Shown here: piece by piece, positions 53,061 through 64,000 of the stretch
Numbering within the stretch: the first letter of the stretch is position 1
How the letters are laid out: each line of letters opens with the position of its first letter
NCBI RefSeq assembly: GCF_031583145.1
Contig: NZ_CP134050.1
Span: 2,865,501 to 2,929,500 of the forward strand
DNA length: 64,000 nt
Direction: 5' to 3'
Source of the DNA: Brevibacillus brevis
GTDB taxonomy: Bacteria > Bacillota > Bacilli > Brevibacillales > Brevibacillaceae
Program-made: the position numbers and the translations under genes
The notes under the pieces: model-generated
Told to the model about the DNA's origin: nothing
Seen by the model: the letters and a program-made list of their open reading frames with translations, nothing else
Database searches by the model: none

Positions 53061-53164
53061 AGACTGACTGGTTGGTCTGTACTATTATTCAGAAACTTGC
53101 TATACTAAAGAAAAAGACCAACTGGTCGGTCTTGCGAAATTCATTCAGACCAACTAGTCGGTTT
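53061..53164 (+). promoter_or_regulatory. promoter of accB-mutAB operon with three TetR-type operator palindromes
   Basis: An extended -10 TGC-TATACT (TATACT 53101-53106) lacks a good -35. Three related 18-bp sites surround it: 53061-53078 (AGACTGACTGGTTGGTCT), 53115-53132 (AGACCAACTGGTCGGTCT) and 53147-53164 (AGACCAACTAGTCGGTTT). Sites 2 and 3 match in 15 of 18 bases and are 32 bp apart, three helical turns. Site 1 read on the other strand matches site 2 in 15 of 18. Site 1 touches the -35 region, site 2 the start point and site 3 the leader, as for strong TetR repression. Confidence 0.65.
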
Positions 53165-53212
53165 GGGCGTTTTTCGCATCAGAGAGACAAAGATAACACG
53201 GGAGGAATCGTT

Positions 53213-53743
53213 GTGCTGACGATTTATGAGCTGAGAGAGCTGGTCAAACTGCTGGAGCAGACGGAAGTGGAATCGATCGAGGTCAAGGATGAACATTCCC
53301 GCCTCGCAATCAAGAGAAGAATCAATGGGACAGTGCTGCAAACAGCCTTACAGCCTGTTGCGCATACAGCACCTGTGCCTGTCAAGCTCGTGAAAGCTGC
53401 GACGGCGACAGTACCTGGAAAACCGGTGCCGGAACCGAGCCGGACTGGTGTGGCCGAGCCGCCGAAAGCAGCGGACAAACCAGTTGAGAAGGTAGAAAAT
53501 TTGCATAAAATTACGTCTCCGATGGTAGGTACTTTTTATGCGGCACCTGCTGTTGATTCGCCCCCTTACGTATCGGCGGGCAGTCGCGTTGATCCATCTA
53601 CGATCGTATGCATCGTCGAAGCGATGAAGCTCTTTAACGAGATCGAAGCGGAAGTGGCAGGGGAGATCGTTGAAGTTCTGGTGGAAAACGGCCAACTCGT
53701 AGATCTCGGTCAGCCCCTGTTCTTAGTCAAGACAGCAAAATAA
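53213..53743 (+). CDS. accB: biotin carboxyl carrier protein
   Basis: A 176-residue BCCP. The N-terminal helix-strand LTIYELRELVKLLEQTEVESIEV...LAIKRR is typical of AccB. A Pro/Ala/Val-rich linker (residues ~45-95) leads to the biotinyl domain with ITSPMVGTFYAAP and VEAMKL, where Lys 139 is the biotin site. The thumb region is present. The start is GTG at 53213, seven bases after GGGAGG. It opens the propionyl-CoA operon, so it probably carries biotin for the carboxyltransferase at 59.1 kb, not necessarily for acetyl-CoA carboxylase. Confidence 0.92.
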   Translation: MLTIYELRELVKLLEQTEVESIEVKDEHSRLAIKRRINGTVLQTALQPVAHTAPVPVKLVKAATATVPGKPVPEPSRTGVAEPPKAADKPVEKVENLHKITSPMVGTFYAAPAVDSPPYVSAGSRVDPSTIVCIVEAMKLFNEIEAEVAGEIVEVLVENGQLVDLGQPLFLVKTAK

Positions 53744-53776
53744 AGGAAGTCCACCAAAGCGGGGAGGTCAGGATTC

Positions 53777-55900
53777 GTGAACAAGGAGACGCTGTTTCAA
53801 TCATTTCCCGTTCCGACATACGAGCAGTGGCGGGAAGCGGCTGAAAAGTCCCTCAAGGGGGCTGCTTTTGACGCCAAGCTGTTGACCAAGACGTATGAAG
53901 GCATCACGCTGCAGCCGATTTACCGGCAGGATGATGTCGAAAAACTCGCACATATTCATGCGACACCGGGAGAGGCTCCCTATTTGCGGGGGACAAAAGC
54001 AGCCGAGACGAAGGATGCCCATTCGTGGGAGGTTTGCCAGGAGATCGTGGCAGCCGACGCTGCAGCGTTTAACCGGATGGCAAGATACGATCTGGAGCGC
54101 GGACAGACCATGCTGAACATCGTGCTGGATCGGTCGACATGGGCAGGATTGAACCCGGCAGCAGACGCTTTGGGAGCAGTGAATGATCGCGGCCTATCGC
54201 TCTTCCGGCGCGAAGATGTGGATACGGCCCTCGCAGAAATCGACCTCGAAATGGTTCCGCTTTACGTAGATGCTGGTCCATTCGCGCTTCCGTTTTTGAG
54301 CTTGCTTCTGGCTCATGCTGACGCAAAAGGACGGAAGCGCTCGAAGCTGTGCGGCTGTGTCGGAGCAGACCCGCTGGGTGCGATCGTCACGACAGGGACT
54401 CTGCCGTATCCGCTGGCCATTGCTTACGATGGCATGGCAAGCACGGCTCGATGGGCGGCTCGAAATGCGCCAATGCTAAAGACGATCCTGGTGCAAGGCC
54501 ATCCGTACCACGATGCAGGCGCAAGTGCCGTGCAGGAGCTGGCGTACGCCCTGTCCACAGGGGTAGAGTACGTGCAGGCCATGCTGGAAAGAGGGCTCGA
54601 CATCGAGGAAATCGCGCCGCAGATTCAATTCGCCTTTTCCGTCGGCTCCAACAGCTTCATGGAAATCGCCAAAATCAGAGCGGCCCGGATGCTTTGGGCT
54701 TCGATCATCGATTCGTACGGAGGATCGCCGCTCGCGAAGAAAATGACGATTCACGCGCGCACTTCCGCGTGGACAAAGACCGCGCTCGACCCGCACGTCA
54801 ATCTGCTGCGCGCGACTACGGAAGCGTTTTCAGCGGTAGTGGGCGGGGCGGACAGCCTGCACGTCTCGGCATTCGACGAAGCGATCCAGCCTGCAGGCGA
54901 ATTCTCCCGACGAATCGCCCGCAATACGCAATTGATATTGAAACAGGAGGCGCACCTGGGAAAAGTGACGGATCCCGCCGGAGGCTCATGGTACGTCGAA
55001 TGGCTGACAGATGAAGTCGCGAAGAAGGCATGGGAAATGTTCCTGCAGGTAGAAGAGCAGGGAGGGATGCTGCAAGCGCTTCTTGGAGGCGAGCCGCAGG
55101 CGCAGGTAGAAAAAGTCGCCGGGAAAAAAGCGGAAGACATCGTCTCTCGGAAAAAACGCATCGTCGGCACCAACATGTACGCCAATCCACAGGAGCGTCC
55201 CGAACAGGCTGCCCCGCTGACGATCGACCCGGAGAGCCGATGGGCAGAACGACAGGCGCACAACGCCACTCATGACCGTGAGGCCGTAGCTGCGGCACTG
55301 GAGAATCTGGGGTTTGAGCGAAGCGATTTATTGGAAATGGCGGCAGGTGCTGTTCAGGCAGGGGCGACTCTGGGAGAGCTGACGAGAGCGATGCTGCCGG
55401 ATAATCAGGTGCCCCTCGCGGTCAAGCCGCTTCGCCGCCACCGAGCAGGGGAATCGTTCGAAATATTGCGCCAGCGGGCGTATGATTACGAGGTCAAGAA
55501 TGGCCACAAGCCGACCGTTTTTCTCGCCAATATCGGTCCCGTATCCAGGCATAAAGCGCGAGCAGACTTTGCAGCGGAGTTTTTCGCGGTTGGGGGCTTT
55601 GAGGTATTGCGCGACCAGCGCTTTGCCCATGCAGAGGAAGCGGCGCGGGCAGCTGCCGCGTCTTTGGCGTCAATCACAGTCATTTGCTCCGATGACGATA
55701 CCTATCCCGGAATTGTCCCGGCGCTGGCACAGGCGATCAAGGCAGAAAAGCCGGACATGACGCTGCTCCTGGCCGGACTGCCTGAAGCGGAGCAACTCGC
55801 CGCATACAAGAGCGCAGGACTCGATGACTGCATTCACGCTCGGTCCAATTGCTACGAAGTGCTTCGCGACCTCCAGGAACGCATAGGGGTGATCTCATGA
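53777..55900 (+). CDS. mutA: methylmalonyl-CoA mutase small subunit
   Basis: A 707-residue homologue of MutA, the non-catalytic partner subunit of heterodimeric methylmalonyl-CoA mutase. The N-terminal TIM-barrel region has the [19 protein letters not shown] and [28 protein letters not shown] blocks. The C-terminal ~130 residues keep a B12-domain fold but lack DxHxxG, so cobalamin is not bound there. The start is GTG at 53777 after GGGGAGG. The stop overlaps mutB (ATGA). Confidence 0.93.
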   Translation: MNKETLFQSFPVPTYEQWREAAEKSLKGAAFDAKLLTKTYEGITLQPIYRQDDVEKLAHIHATPGEAPYLRGTKAAETKDAHSWEVCQEIVAADAAAFNRMARYDLERGQTMLNIVLDRSTWAGLNPAADALGAVNDRGLSLFRREDVDTALAEIDLEMVPLYVDAGPFALPFLSLLLAHADAKGRKRSKLCGCVGADPLGAIVTTGTLPYPLAIAYDGMASTARWAARNAPMLKTILVQGHPYHDAGASAVQELAYALSTGVEYVQAMLERGLDIEEIAPQIQFAFSVGSNSFMEIAKIRAARMLWASIIDSYGGSPLAKKMTIHARTSAWTKTALDPHVNLLRATTEAFSAVVGGADSLHVSAFDEAIQPAGEFSRRIARNTQLILKQEAHLGKVTDPAGGSWYVEWLTDEVAKKAWEMFLQVEEQGGMLQALLGGEPQAQVEKVAGKKAEDIVSRKKRIVGTNMYANPQERPEQAAPLTIDPESRWAERQAHNATHDREAVAAALENLGFERSDLLEMAAGAVQAGATLGELTRAMLPDNQVPLAVKPLRRHRAGESFEILRQRAYDYEVKNGHKPTVFLANIGPVSRHKARADFAAEFFAVGGFEVLRDQRFAHAEEAARAAAASLASITVICSDDDTYPGIVPALAQAIKAEKPDMTLLLAGLPEAEQLAAYKSAGLDDCIHARSNCYEVLRDLQERIGVIS

Positions 55901-58071
55901 TGAAGAGACCTGATTTTTCCAAAGGCTCGTACTGTTCGGCAACAACAGTGCTCGGCCAACCGGCTCGGCAAATGGACCCAAAACAGCTGGATGAATGGAT
56001 TTGGCAAACACTGGAGCAGATTCCCGTCAAGCCGCTCTATACCAAAGAGGATCTCAGTGGCATGAGCCATCTCGGTTACATGCCGGGACTTCCTCCCTAT
56101 TTCCGGGGTCCGTATCCGACGATGTACGTGACGCAGCCATGGACGGTTCGCCAGTATGCGGGTTTTTCCACCGCCGAAGAGAGCAACGCGTTTTACCGGC
56201 GCAACCTCGCTGCGGGACAGAAGGGGCTGTCCATCGCGTTTGATCTCGCGACACACCGGGGCTACGATTCCGATCACCCGCGGGTCGTCGGGGACGTAGG
56301 GAAAGCGGGGGTGGCAGTCGATTCGATCCTCGACATGAAAATTTTGTTCGACGGGATCCCGCTGGACCAAATGTCGGTATCGATGACCATGAACGGAGCG
56401 GTTTTGCCGATCATGGCATTCTACATCGTCGCGGCGGAAGAGCAGGGCGTCTCTCAAGAACAGCTGACCGGAACGATCCAGAACGACATTTTAAAAGAGT
56501 ACATGGTCCGCAATACGTACATCTACCCGCCGGAAGCGTCCATGAAAATCATCTCGGACATCTTTGCGTATACGTCCAAGCACATGCCCAAATTCAACAG
56601 CATCAGCATTTCGGGCTATCACATGCAGGAAGCGGGAGCCACTGCGGATATCGAGCTGGCGTACACGCTTGCGGACGGGCTGGAATACGTGCGGACGGGA
56701 CTTCGCGCAGGCATCGATATCGACGCGTTTGCTCCGAGACTGTCTTTCTTCTGGGCGATCGGCATGAACTACTTTATGGAAATCGCCAAGATGCGGGCAG
56801 CAAGGCTCATCTGGGCCAATCTGATCAAGCAGTTCCACCCGAAAAACGAGAAGTCGATGGCGCTCCGTACCCATTCCCAGACGTCCGGTTGGAGCCTGAC
56901 GGAGCAGGACCCGTTCAACAATGTCGTGCGGACGTGCGTGGAGGCGATGGCGGCGGCTTTGGGCCATACGCAGTCGCTGCACACCAATGCCCTGGACGAG
57001 GCGATCGCGCTGCCGACGGATTTCTCCGCCCGTATCGCGCGCAACACGCAGCTGTACCTGCAGGACGAGACGGAGATCTGCAAGGTCGTAGATCCGTGGG
57101 CTGGCTCGTACTACGTCGAGTCGTTGACGGCTCAGCTCGTGGAAAAGGCGTGGGCGCACATCGAGGAGATCGAGGCGCTGGGAGGCATGGCGAAAGCAAT
57201 CGAGACCGGCTTGCCCAAAATGAAGATCGAAGAAGCGGCAGCACGCCGCCAAGCCCATATCGACTCCGGAAAGGAAGCGATCATCGGGGTAAACAAGTAC
57301 CGCCTGGACAAAGAGGATCCTCTGGACATTCTCGAGGTAGACAATACAGCAGTCCGGGAGGCGCAAATCAGGCGTCTCAAGGAGCTTCGCGAAAATCGGG
57401 ATGAGGCGAGGGTGCAGGCAGCCCTGCAGGCGATCACGACCTGCGCGGAGACGGGAGAGGGCAATCTCCTGGCGCTGGCTATCGAAGCGGCTCGCGCCCG
57501 AGCATCCTTGGGCGAAATCTCCGATGCCTATGAAAAAGTTGTCGGAAGGCATAAGGCGGTAATCCGTTCGATCAGCGGCGTGTACAGCTCGGAGTACGCG
57601 GACGCGGACGAGGTGGCAGCCGTGCGCAAGATGGCGGACGAGTTCGAGCAGTGGGAAGGCAGACGCCCGCGCATCATGATCGCGAAAATGGGGCAGGACG
57701 GACACGACAGGGGAGCGAAGGTGATCGCGACGGCATTCGCGGACCTGGGCTTCGACGTCGATATCGGGCCTCTTTTCCAGACGCCGGAAGAAACGGCCAA
57801 GCAAGCCGTGGAGAATGATGTGCACGCGATCGGCTTCAGCTCGCTTGCGGCCGGCCACAAGACGCTGCTCCCGCAGTTGGTCGAGGAGCTGAAAAAGCTG
57901 GGCCGCGAAGACATCGTCGTCATCGTCGGCGGCGTGATTCCACCGCAGGACTACGCGTACCTGAAAGAGCACGGAGCGGCTGCCATCTTCGGTCCTGGCA
58001 CCGTCATCCCGGTAGCTGCGCAAAACGTTTTGCAGGAGATCGTTCGCCGCCTGGAGGCTGCGAGCCTATGA
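55897..58071 (+). CDS. mutB: methylmalonyl-CoA mutase large (catalytic) subunit
   Basis: A 724-residue B12-dependent mutase converting (R)-methylmalonyl-CoA to succinyl-CoA. The substrate domain shows [36 protein letters not shown] and [19 protein letters not shown]. The cobalamin domain (last ~130 residues) has [14 protein letters not shown] with the DxHxxG His ligand, [10 protein letters not shown] and GGVIPPQD. Start: ATG 55897, overlapping mutA, or ATG 55900. Its stop overlaps meaB by four bases, so mutA-mutB-meaB are translationally coupled. Confidence 0.96.
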   Translation: MMKRPDFSKGSYCSATTVLGQPARQMDPKQLDEWIWQTLEQIPVKPLYTKEDLSGMSHLGYMPGLPPYFRGPYPTMYVTQPWTVRQYAGFSTAEESNAFYRRNLAAGQKGLSIAFDLATHRGYDSDHPRVVGDVGKAGVAVDSILDMKILFDGIPLDQMSVSMTMNGAVLPIMAFYIVAAEEQGVSQEQLTGTIQNDILKEYMVRNTYIYPPEASMKIISDIFAYTSKHMPKFNSISISGYHMQEAGATADIELAYTLADGLEYVRTGLRAGIDIDAFAPRLSFFWAIGMNYFMEIAKMRAARLIWANLIKQFHPKNEKSMALRTHSQTSGWSLTEQDPFNNVVRTCVEAMAAALGHTQSLHTNALDEAIALPTDFSARIARNTQLYLQDETEICKVVDPWAGSYYVESLTAQLVEKAWAHIEEIEALGGMAKAIETGLPKMKIEEAAARRQAHIDSGKEAIIGVNKYRLDKEDPLDILEVDNTAVREAQIRRLKELRENRDEARVQAALQAITTCAETGEGNLLALAIEAARARASLGEISDAYEKVVGRHKAVIRSISGVYSSEYADADEVAAVRKMADEFEQWEGRRPRIMIAKMGQDGHDRGAKVIATAFADLGFDVDIGPLFQTPEETAKQAVENDVHAIGFSSLAAGHKTLLPQLVEELKKLGREDIVVIVGGVIPPQDYAYLKEHGAAAIFGPGTVIPVAAQNVLQEIVRRLEAASL

Positions 58072-59111
58072 GCGGCGGGGCGAACGAGCGACCATCCTTG
58101 CACTTTTCTTCGTCCGGCCGCATGCCTCGCCTTTCGGTCGAGCAATACGTGCAGGGCGTCCGGGAAAACAACCGCACCATTCTCGCGCAGGCCATCACCC
58201 TGGTCGAGAGCAATTCGACAGCTCACATGGAAATGGCCCAGGAAGTCATCAAACGGCTGCTGCCCCACACCGGCCAATCGATCCGCATCGGCATTACCGG
58301 AGTGCCCGGGGCGGGGAAGAGCACGTTTATCGAGGCATTCGGCACGATGCTGTGCGAAAAAGGGCACCGCGTTGCCGTGCTGGCGGTCGATCCAAGCAGC
58401 ACGGTGACAAGGGGCAGCATTCTCGGAGACAAGACGCGGATGGAGCTTCTTTCCCGCAATCCGAACGCATTCATCCGCCCTTCCGCCACTGGCGGCACGC
58501 TGGGCGGGGTGAACCGGAAGACGCGGGAAACGATGCTTCTCTGCGAGGCGGCCGGTTACGATGTGATTTTGATAGAGACAGTCGGCGTAGGGCAAAGCGA
58601 GACGACGGTTCGTTCGATGGTCGATTTCTTTTTGCTGCTGATGCTGACAGGAGCGGGAGATGAGCTGCAAGGGATCAAGAAGGGCGTCATCGAAATCGCG
58701 GACGCGCTCTTGATCAACAAAGCAGACGGAGAGAACAAACAGAGGGCACTCGTCGCACGCGGCGAGTACAATCGGGTCTTGCACTACCTTCAACCGGCGA
58801 CAGCGGGTTGGCAAACAAAGGCGTATATGTGCTCAGCGCTGACAGGGGAAGGGATCGAAGATATTTGGGACGTCGTCGGCCAGTTTCGCGAGCAGACGAC
58901 CCGCACGGGAGGCTTCGAAGCCCGCCGCAAAGCGCAGGCGCTGGATTGGATGCACAGTATGACGCACGATTATTTGCGTTCCACCTTTTACAGCAATCCG
59001 AATGTAGCCAGTCTGCTGCCGCAAATCGAGCAGGCGGTGGCCAGCGGAGAAATGTCCGCGACGAGTGCCGTGCAGCAGCTGGTCGCAATCTATGAAAAAA
59101 CGAGACAGTGA
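58068..59111 (+). CDS. meaB: mutase-associated GTPase MeaB (ArgK family)
   Basis: A 347-residue G3E-type GTPase that loads and protects adenosylcobalamin in methylmalonyl-CoA mutase. Walker A GVPGAGKS is at residues 78-85, [18 protein letters not shown] is the family signature, ETVGVGQSE carries the switch and NKAD is the base-recognition motif. It overlaps mutB by four bases. Confidence 0.95.
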   Translation: MSGGANERPSLHFSSSGRMPRLSVEQYVQGVRENNRTILAQAITLVESNSTAHMEMAQEVIKRLLPHTGQSIRIGITGVPGAGKSTFIEAFGTMLCEKGHRVAVLAVDPSSTVTRGSILGDKTRMELLSRNPNAFIRPSATGGTLGGVNRKTRETMLLCEAAGYDVILIETVGVGQSETTVRSMVDFFLLLMLTGAGDELQGIKKGVIEIADALLINKADGENKQRALVARGEYNRVLHYLQPATAGWQTKAYMCSALTGEGIEDIWDVVGQFREQTTRTGGFEARRKAQALDWMHSMTHDYLRSTFYSNPNVASLLPQIEQAVASGEMSATSAVQQLVAIYEKTRQ

Positions 59112-59135
59112 TGGGATGGAAAGAGAGGTCGGACT

Positions 59136-60686
<1,551 letters not shown>

Positions 60687-60704
60687 AGAGAGGATCGATA
60701 AGAG

Positions 60705-61163
60705 ATGAAACTGCATGACATTCGCGAGTTTATCAAGCTGGTCAATCAGTCGTCCATTGAGGAGCTGGAGTGGCAGCAAGGATCGACGACCATCGTGATC
60801 AAAAAGGCTCCGCCGGTGTTGGCTGCTGCCGAGGTGGCTCCCGTGGAACAGGCGGAAGAAGTCCAAACGGGCTACCAGGAAGCGGCCGCGACGGCAGAGG
60901 CTGCTACCGAACAGGTGCAGGAAGCGGAAGTCCAGCCATCGATTCATACCATCACGTCGACGGCGGTCGGGGTTTTCAACGCAGCGGCAGCGGTCGGTCA
61001 AAAGGTCAAGGCAGGGGAGATCATCGGGCGCTGCTCCGTTGATGCCCTGCAGCTTTCCCAGGACATCGTTGCTTCTGCAGACGGAGAAATCGTGGAGATT
61101 TTCGCAGCAGACGGACAGCTCGTCGATTACGGCAAAGCCTTGATGGCTGTCAAACAGAGCTAG
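60705..61163 (+). CDS. BCCP-like protein lacking the biotinyl lysine
   Basis: A 152-residue AccB paralogue. Its N-terminus ([23 protein letters not shown]...IVIKK) aligns with the real AccB at 53.2 kb, a Glu/Ala-rich linker follows, and the C-terminal ~70 residues have the biotinyl/lipoyl fold ([38 protein letters not shown]). The attachment loop reads VDALQL where AccB has VEAMKL: codon 116 is CAG (Gln) in place of the biotinylated Lys, and the thumb insertion is gone. It cannot carry biotin. It sits 18 bases after the carboxyltransferase and 14 before accC, so it may be a structural subunit of the complex. Reading frame and SD (AGAGAGGAT) are intact. Confidence 0.85.
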   Translation: MKLHDIREFIKLVNQSSIEELEWQQGSTTIVIKKAPPVLAAAEVAPVEQAEEVQTGYQEAAATAEAATEQVQEAEVQPSIHTITSTAVGVFNAAAAVGQKVKAGEIIGRCSVDALQLSQDIVASADGEIVEIFAADGQLVDYGKALMAVKQS

Positions 61164-61177
61164 GAGGCGCACACGTT

Positions 61178-62524
61178 ATGTTTACAAAAGTATTGGTAGC
61201 CAATCGCGGAGAAATCGCGGTCCGGATCATTCGGGCGTGCCGTGAGCTCGGGATCGCCACGGTCGCTGTCTATTCAGAGGCGGATCGCGAAGCCTTGCAT
61301 GTGGAGCTCGCGGATGAAGCGTACTGCATCGGTCCTACCGCATCCAAAGACAGCTATTTGAACATGCCGCGCATCATGAGCGTCGCTCTTTTGACCGGTG
61401 CGGATGCGATACATCCCGGGTACGGCTTTTTGGCGGAGAACGCTTCGTTCGCCCAGCTTTGCCAGGATTGCAAGATTACGTTCATCGGGCCTGACCCGGA
61501 GGCCATCAGCAAAATGGGGGACAAATCCGTCGCCAAATCGACCATGAGCCAGGCCAATGTGCCGCTCGTTCCTGGCACGGACGGCCTGATCGACGACATA
61601 GACGAAGCACTGGAAGTGGCAGGGCGAATCGGCTACCCGGTCATCGTCAAAGCGACGGCGGGTGGAGGCGGCAGGGGAATGCGCCTGGCCTACGACGAAG
61701 AGGAGCTGGCCAAGGCCATCCGCCAAGCGCAGAAAGAAGCGGAGACGGCGTTTGGCAATCCGGGCGTGTACCTGGAAAAGTATGTGGAAGAGCCGCGCCA
61801 CGTGGAAATTCAGATCATGGGCGACAAGCACGGCAACGCTGTCTACTTGGGAGAGCGGGATTGCTCCATACAGCGGCGCCATCAAAAGCTGGTGGAGGAG
61901 GCACCATCGCCCGCCCTGGACAGCGAGCTGCGCGACAGAATGGGGCAAGCTGCGGTAGCGGCCGCCAAAGCGGTGAACTACCACGGAGCCGGTACGGTCG
62001 AATTTTTGCTGGATAAGCACGGCCAGTTTTACTTCATGGAAATGAACACACGTATCCAGGTCGAGCACCCGGTGACGGAAATGATTACAGGCATCGACCT
62101 GATCAAGGAGCAGATTTCCGTCGCAGCCGGCAACCCCTTGTCGTTTTCGCAGGAGGATGTCACCATCAACGGATGGGCCATCGAATGCCGAATCAATGCG
62201 GAGAATCCCGCGAAGAACTTCATGCCGTCACCCGGAAAAGTAGCGAACTACTTGCCGCCAGGCGGATATGGCGTGCGTGTGGACAGTGCAGTCTATCCCG
62301 GCTATGAAATCACGCCGTTCTACGATTCGATGGTGGCGAAGCTCATCGTCTGGGGAAATGATCGGGAGGAAGCGATCGCCCGAATGCGCCGTGCCCTCGA
62401 CGAGTTTGTGATCGAAGGCGTGCACACGACGATTCCATTCCATGAAAAGCTGCTGGAGCATCCCGATTTCGTCTCGGGGAATTTTGCAACGAATTTCCTG
62501 GAGAAAAACAAGCTGGAGCTGTAA
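61178..62524 (+). CDS. accC: biotin carboxylase subunit
   Basis: A 448-residue ATP-grasp biotin carboxylase. N-terminal [29 protein letters not shown] loop [12 protein letters not shown], metal and catalytic region [18 protein letters not shown] and C-terminal [19 protein letters not shown] are conserved. It carboxylates biotin on AccB for transfer to propionyl-CoA. The ATG at 61178 follows AGGAGGC. It ends the operon and is followed by a terminator. Confidence 0.95.
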   Translation: MFTKVLVANRGEIAVRIIRACRELGIATVAVYSEADREALHVELADEAYCIGPTASKDSYLNMPRIMSVALLTGADAIHPGYGFLAENASFAQLCQDCKITFIGPDPEAISKMGDKSVAKSTMSQANVPLVPGTDGLIDDIDEALEVAGRIGYPVIVKATAGGGGRGMRLAYDEEELAKAIRQAQKEAETAFGNPGVYLEKYVEEPRHVEIQIMGDKHGNAVYLGERDCSIQRRHQKLVEEAPSPALDSELRDRMGQAAVAAAKAVNYHGAGTVEFLLDKHGQFYFMEMNTRIQVEHPVTEMITGIDLIKEQISVAAGNPLSFSQEDVTINGWAIECRINAENPAKNFMPSPGKVANYLPPGGYGVRVDSAVYPGYEITPFYDSMVAKLIVWGNDREEAIARMRRALDEFVIEGVHTTIPFHEKLLEHPDFVSGNFATNFLEKNKLEL

Positions 62525-62539
62525 AGGTAATTGGACGAA

Positions 62540-62570
62540 GAGTCGGCGAAAGACGCCGGCTCTCATTTTT
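62540..62570 (+). terminator. terminator at end of propionyl-CoA operon
   Basis: GAGTCGGCG (62540-62548) pairs with CGCCGGCTC (62554-62562) with one G-T pair, followed by TTTTT. Confidence 0.75.
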
Positions 62571-62979
62571 GCAAGAAATACATTGCGGGTAGAGGTTCCA
62601 TCCCCACTAGTGGATGAGAGGATGGTTTTCGAGAGTTATAGGCAGCTCATTACCAGTTTTGGAATAAAGAGTTGATCCGATGGAAGGCTCGTGATAAATT
62701 GAGAGTATTTATTGACTGAAAGGGTGACCAAGAGCCAATGATCTACGAACCCTATCTTCACGAAAAAACGTAGGGACGATGTTTCCGGATAGGATTCGTA
62801 TGGCTTTTTATTTGGGCGATGGACGGCTTTCCCTCTAGGAGCCCGTGCGTCTTTCTGCCGCCTGCATACCTCCTGTCCGGACATCGGAATAGGAGGTTTT
62901 TTGTATATTCACGACCTGCTTCAGCAAAAGGCAAGTATGAAACAGCACTTTTTGAAAACAGAAAACGGAGGAAAAACGG
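62571..62979. other. 409-base intergenic segment with possible IS relic and a terminator
   Basis: No intact gene. In one plus-strand frame (62610-62672) the translation VFESYRQLITSFGIKS resembles the segment before SMSR in IS3-family transposase OrfB, but a stop follows at once and the rest is not recognisable. A strong hairpin lies at 62868-62902. I match the interval to no known RNA. Confidence 0.35.
62868..62902 (+). terminator. orphan rho-independent terminator before vgb
   Basis: ACCTCCT (62868-62874) pairs perfectly with AGGAGGT (62891-62897), followed by six T. It could be a terminator or attenuator 78 bases before vgb. The stem includes an SD-like AGGAGG. Confidence 0.6.
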
Positions 62980-63870
62980 ATGAACATTCAGATACATGAG
63001 TTTGCCCTCGCAAAGCGAGATTCCGGGCCGTACGGTATTACGGCAGGGAAAGACGGCGCCATGTGGTTTACGGAACAAAAGGGGAATCGAATCGGCCGAA
63101 TCACGGATCGTGGCGAGGTGAACTCCTACTCCATTCCGACACCGAACTCCGGAGCGATGTCGATTATTTCGGACCGATCCGGAGACGTATGGTTTACGGA
63201 ATACCACGCAAACCGGATCGGCAGGATGTCCATGAATGGTCTCTTTACGGAATACGAACTGCCAGAGGACGGGGCAGCACCCTTTGGCATCACGGAAGGT
63301 CCGGATGGCACTATCTGGTTTACCGAGATGAACGGCGGCAAGATCGGAAGGATCAACCAAGCAGGGGATATCACCTTGTTTGCCTTGCCCAATCCGAAGT
63401 CCTTCCCTTCATTCATTGCGCAAGGGGCGGACGGGGCGCTGTGGTTCACGCAAAATCAGAGCAATGCGATCGGCAGGATCAGCACGGAAGGCGAAATAAC
63501 CGAATTTGCGATCCCCACTCCCAACTCCGGGCCGGTCGGGATCACGAGCGGATCGGATGGGGCATTGTGGTTCGTCCAAATCATCGGCAATCAAATCGGT
63601 AGAATCACGACCGCAGGTGAAATTCGCGAATATGCCATTCCGACGCAGAATGCTCGTCCACATGCCATCATTTCCGGGCAGAATGGGGATCTATGGTTCA
63701 CGGAGTGGGGCGGCAACCAAATTGGACGGATCACCACCAGTGGTGTGATCGCGGAATATGCCATTCCCACGAAGCAGGCTGAACCACATGGCATCGCGAT
63801 TGGTCCCGAGGGCGATGTCTGGTTTGCGGAAGAGTGCGGCCAGATCGGACGCTTGACCGTCCTCGCGTAA
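62980..63870 (+). CDS. vgb: virginiamycin B lyase (streptogramin B inactivation)
   Basis: A 296-residue seven-bladed beta-propeller. Repeated blades have the form GPxGIT-x-GxDGxxWFTE-x-x-xNxIGRI-x-x-xGxITEY, and the first blade is ...[19 protein letters not shown]. The last two blades carry PHAIISG and EPHGIAIG with WFAEE, corresponding in position to the His and Glu residues used by Vgb to linearise type B streptogramins without hydrolysis. Length matches Vgb (~295-300 aa). The ATG at 62980 follows AACGGAGGAAAAACGG. Chromosomal vgb-like genes are known in Bacillales; substrate activity is inferred. It stands alone. Confidence 0.88.
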   Translation: MNIQIHEFALAKRDSGPYGITAGKDGAMWFTEQKGNRIGRITDRGEVNSYSIPTPNSGAMSIISDRSGDVWFTEYHANRIGRMSMNGLFTEYELPEDGAAPFGITEGPDGTIWFTEMNGGKIGRINQAGDITLFALPNPKSFPSFIAQGADGALWFTQNQSNAIGRISTEGEITEFAIPTPNSGPVGITSGSDGALWFVQIIGNQIGRITTAGEIREYAIPTQNARPHAIISGQNGDLWFTEWGGNQIGRITTSGVIAEYAIPTKQAEPHGIAIGPEGDVWFAEECGQIGRLTVLA

Positions 63871-64000
63871 CCATCGCTGGCATTGCGGGTGAAGTATAGC
63901 TGCGAGAGGCTCACCCACAATGCGCAGATGGGATCGTATTTCCGGTAGTAAGTCGCTGCTGTTCCGAATGTGCTTGCCCATTCCCCGATTGGTATCACTC

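Noticed and set aside
62571..62870. Riboswitch (fluoride, glycine or c-di-AMP type) before vgb
   Set aside because: A GGCGATGG near 62813 recalls the fluoride motif, but the other conserved elements are missing.
63591..63998. Minus-strand frame open at the right window edge
   Set aside because: Most of it is antisense to vgb. The 130 bases outside vgb are too few to judge.

Overview
This 64 kb window is chromosomal DNA from a Gram-positive, spore-forming Bacillales bacterium, and the gene set fits Brevibacillus or a close relative. That placement is an inference from gene content: an apparent sporulation-type diadenylate cyclase (CdaS), M29 and M3 peptidases, AmpS/PepF-like proteins, strong GGAGG ribosome binding sites with frequent GTG and TTG starts, extended -10 promoters and rho-independent terminators. 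No rRNA, tRNA, CRISPR array, phage or intact insertion sequence is visible. Most of the window is ordinary metabolic and transport sequence.

Layout. 0-6 kb: 3' part of pxpA, cdaS, a small membrane protein, two peptidases (M29, PepF), an alkyltransferase-like protein and a Lin0512-family protein. 6.3-11.9 kb: a complete dipeptide/oligopeptide ABC transporter (binding lipoprotein, two permeases, two ATPases). 12-19 kb: a DinG-type helicase, a Met-rich multicopper oxidase lipoprotein, a small membrane protein, a 0.7 kb segment with a tandem repeat and two terminators, and an OatA-like acyltransferase. 19-25 kb: an SDR enzyme, a D-2-hydroxyacid dehydrogenase, a frameshifted MFS transporter, a luciferase-like flavin oxidoreductase and a DMT exporter. 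25-29 kb: two tandem S9 prolyl-oligopeptidase-family peptidases.

29.3-38.8 kb is one compact eight-gene array: M20 amidohydrolase, a second Dpp/Opp transporter (ATPase, ATPase, permease, permease, binding protein), M20 dipeptidase and a second M20 amidohydrolase. It looks like an uptake-and-hydrolysis module for peptides or N-acyl amino acids. 38.9-52.2 kb holds single genes and short operons: nucleotidyltransferase plus S66 peptidase, MsrAB, bile-acid-symporter-family transporter, VanY-like carboxypeptidase, ArsR/SRPBCC pair, isocitrate/isopropylmalate dehydrogenase-family enzyme plus Asp/Glu racemase-family protein, MFS transporter, a frameshifted FMN glutamate-synthase-like gene, and two small proteins.

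52.3-62.5 kb is a propionyl-CoA to succinyl-CoA locus: a TetR regulator, then accB, mutA, mutB, meaB, a carboxyltransferase, a second BCCP-like protein and accC. Three related palindromes of TetR-operator type surround the operon promoter. The second BCCP-like protein has Gln where the biotinylated Lys should be, which is the most unusual feature I found. No methylmalonyl-CoA epimerase is present in the operon. The window ends with a chromosomal vgb (virginiamycin B lyase) gene at 63-63.9 kb.
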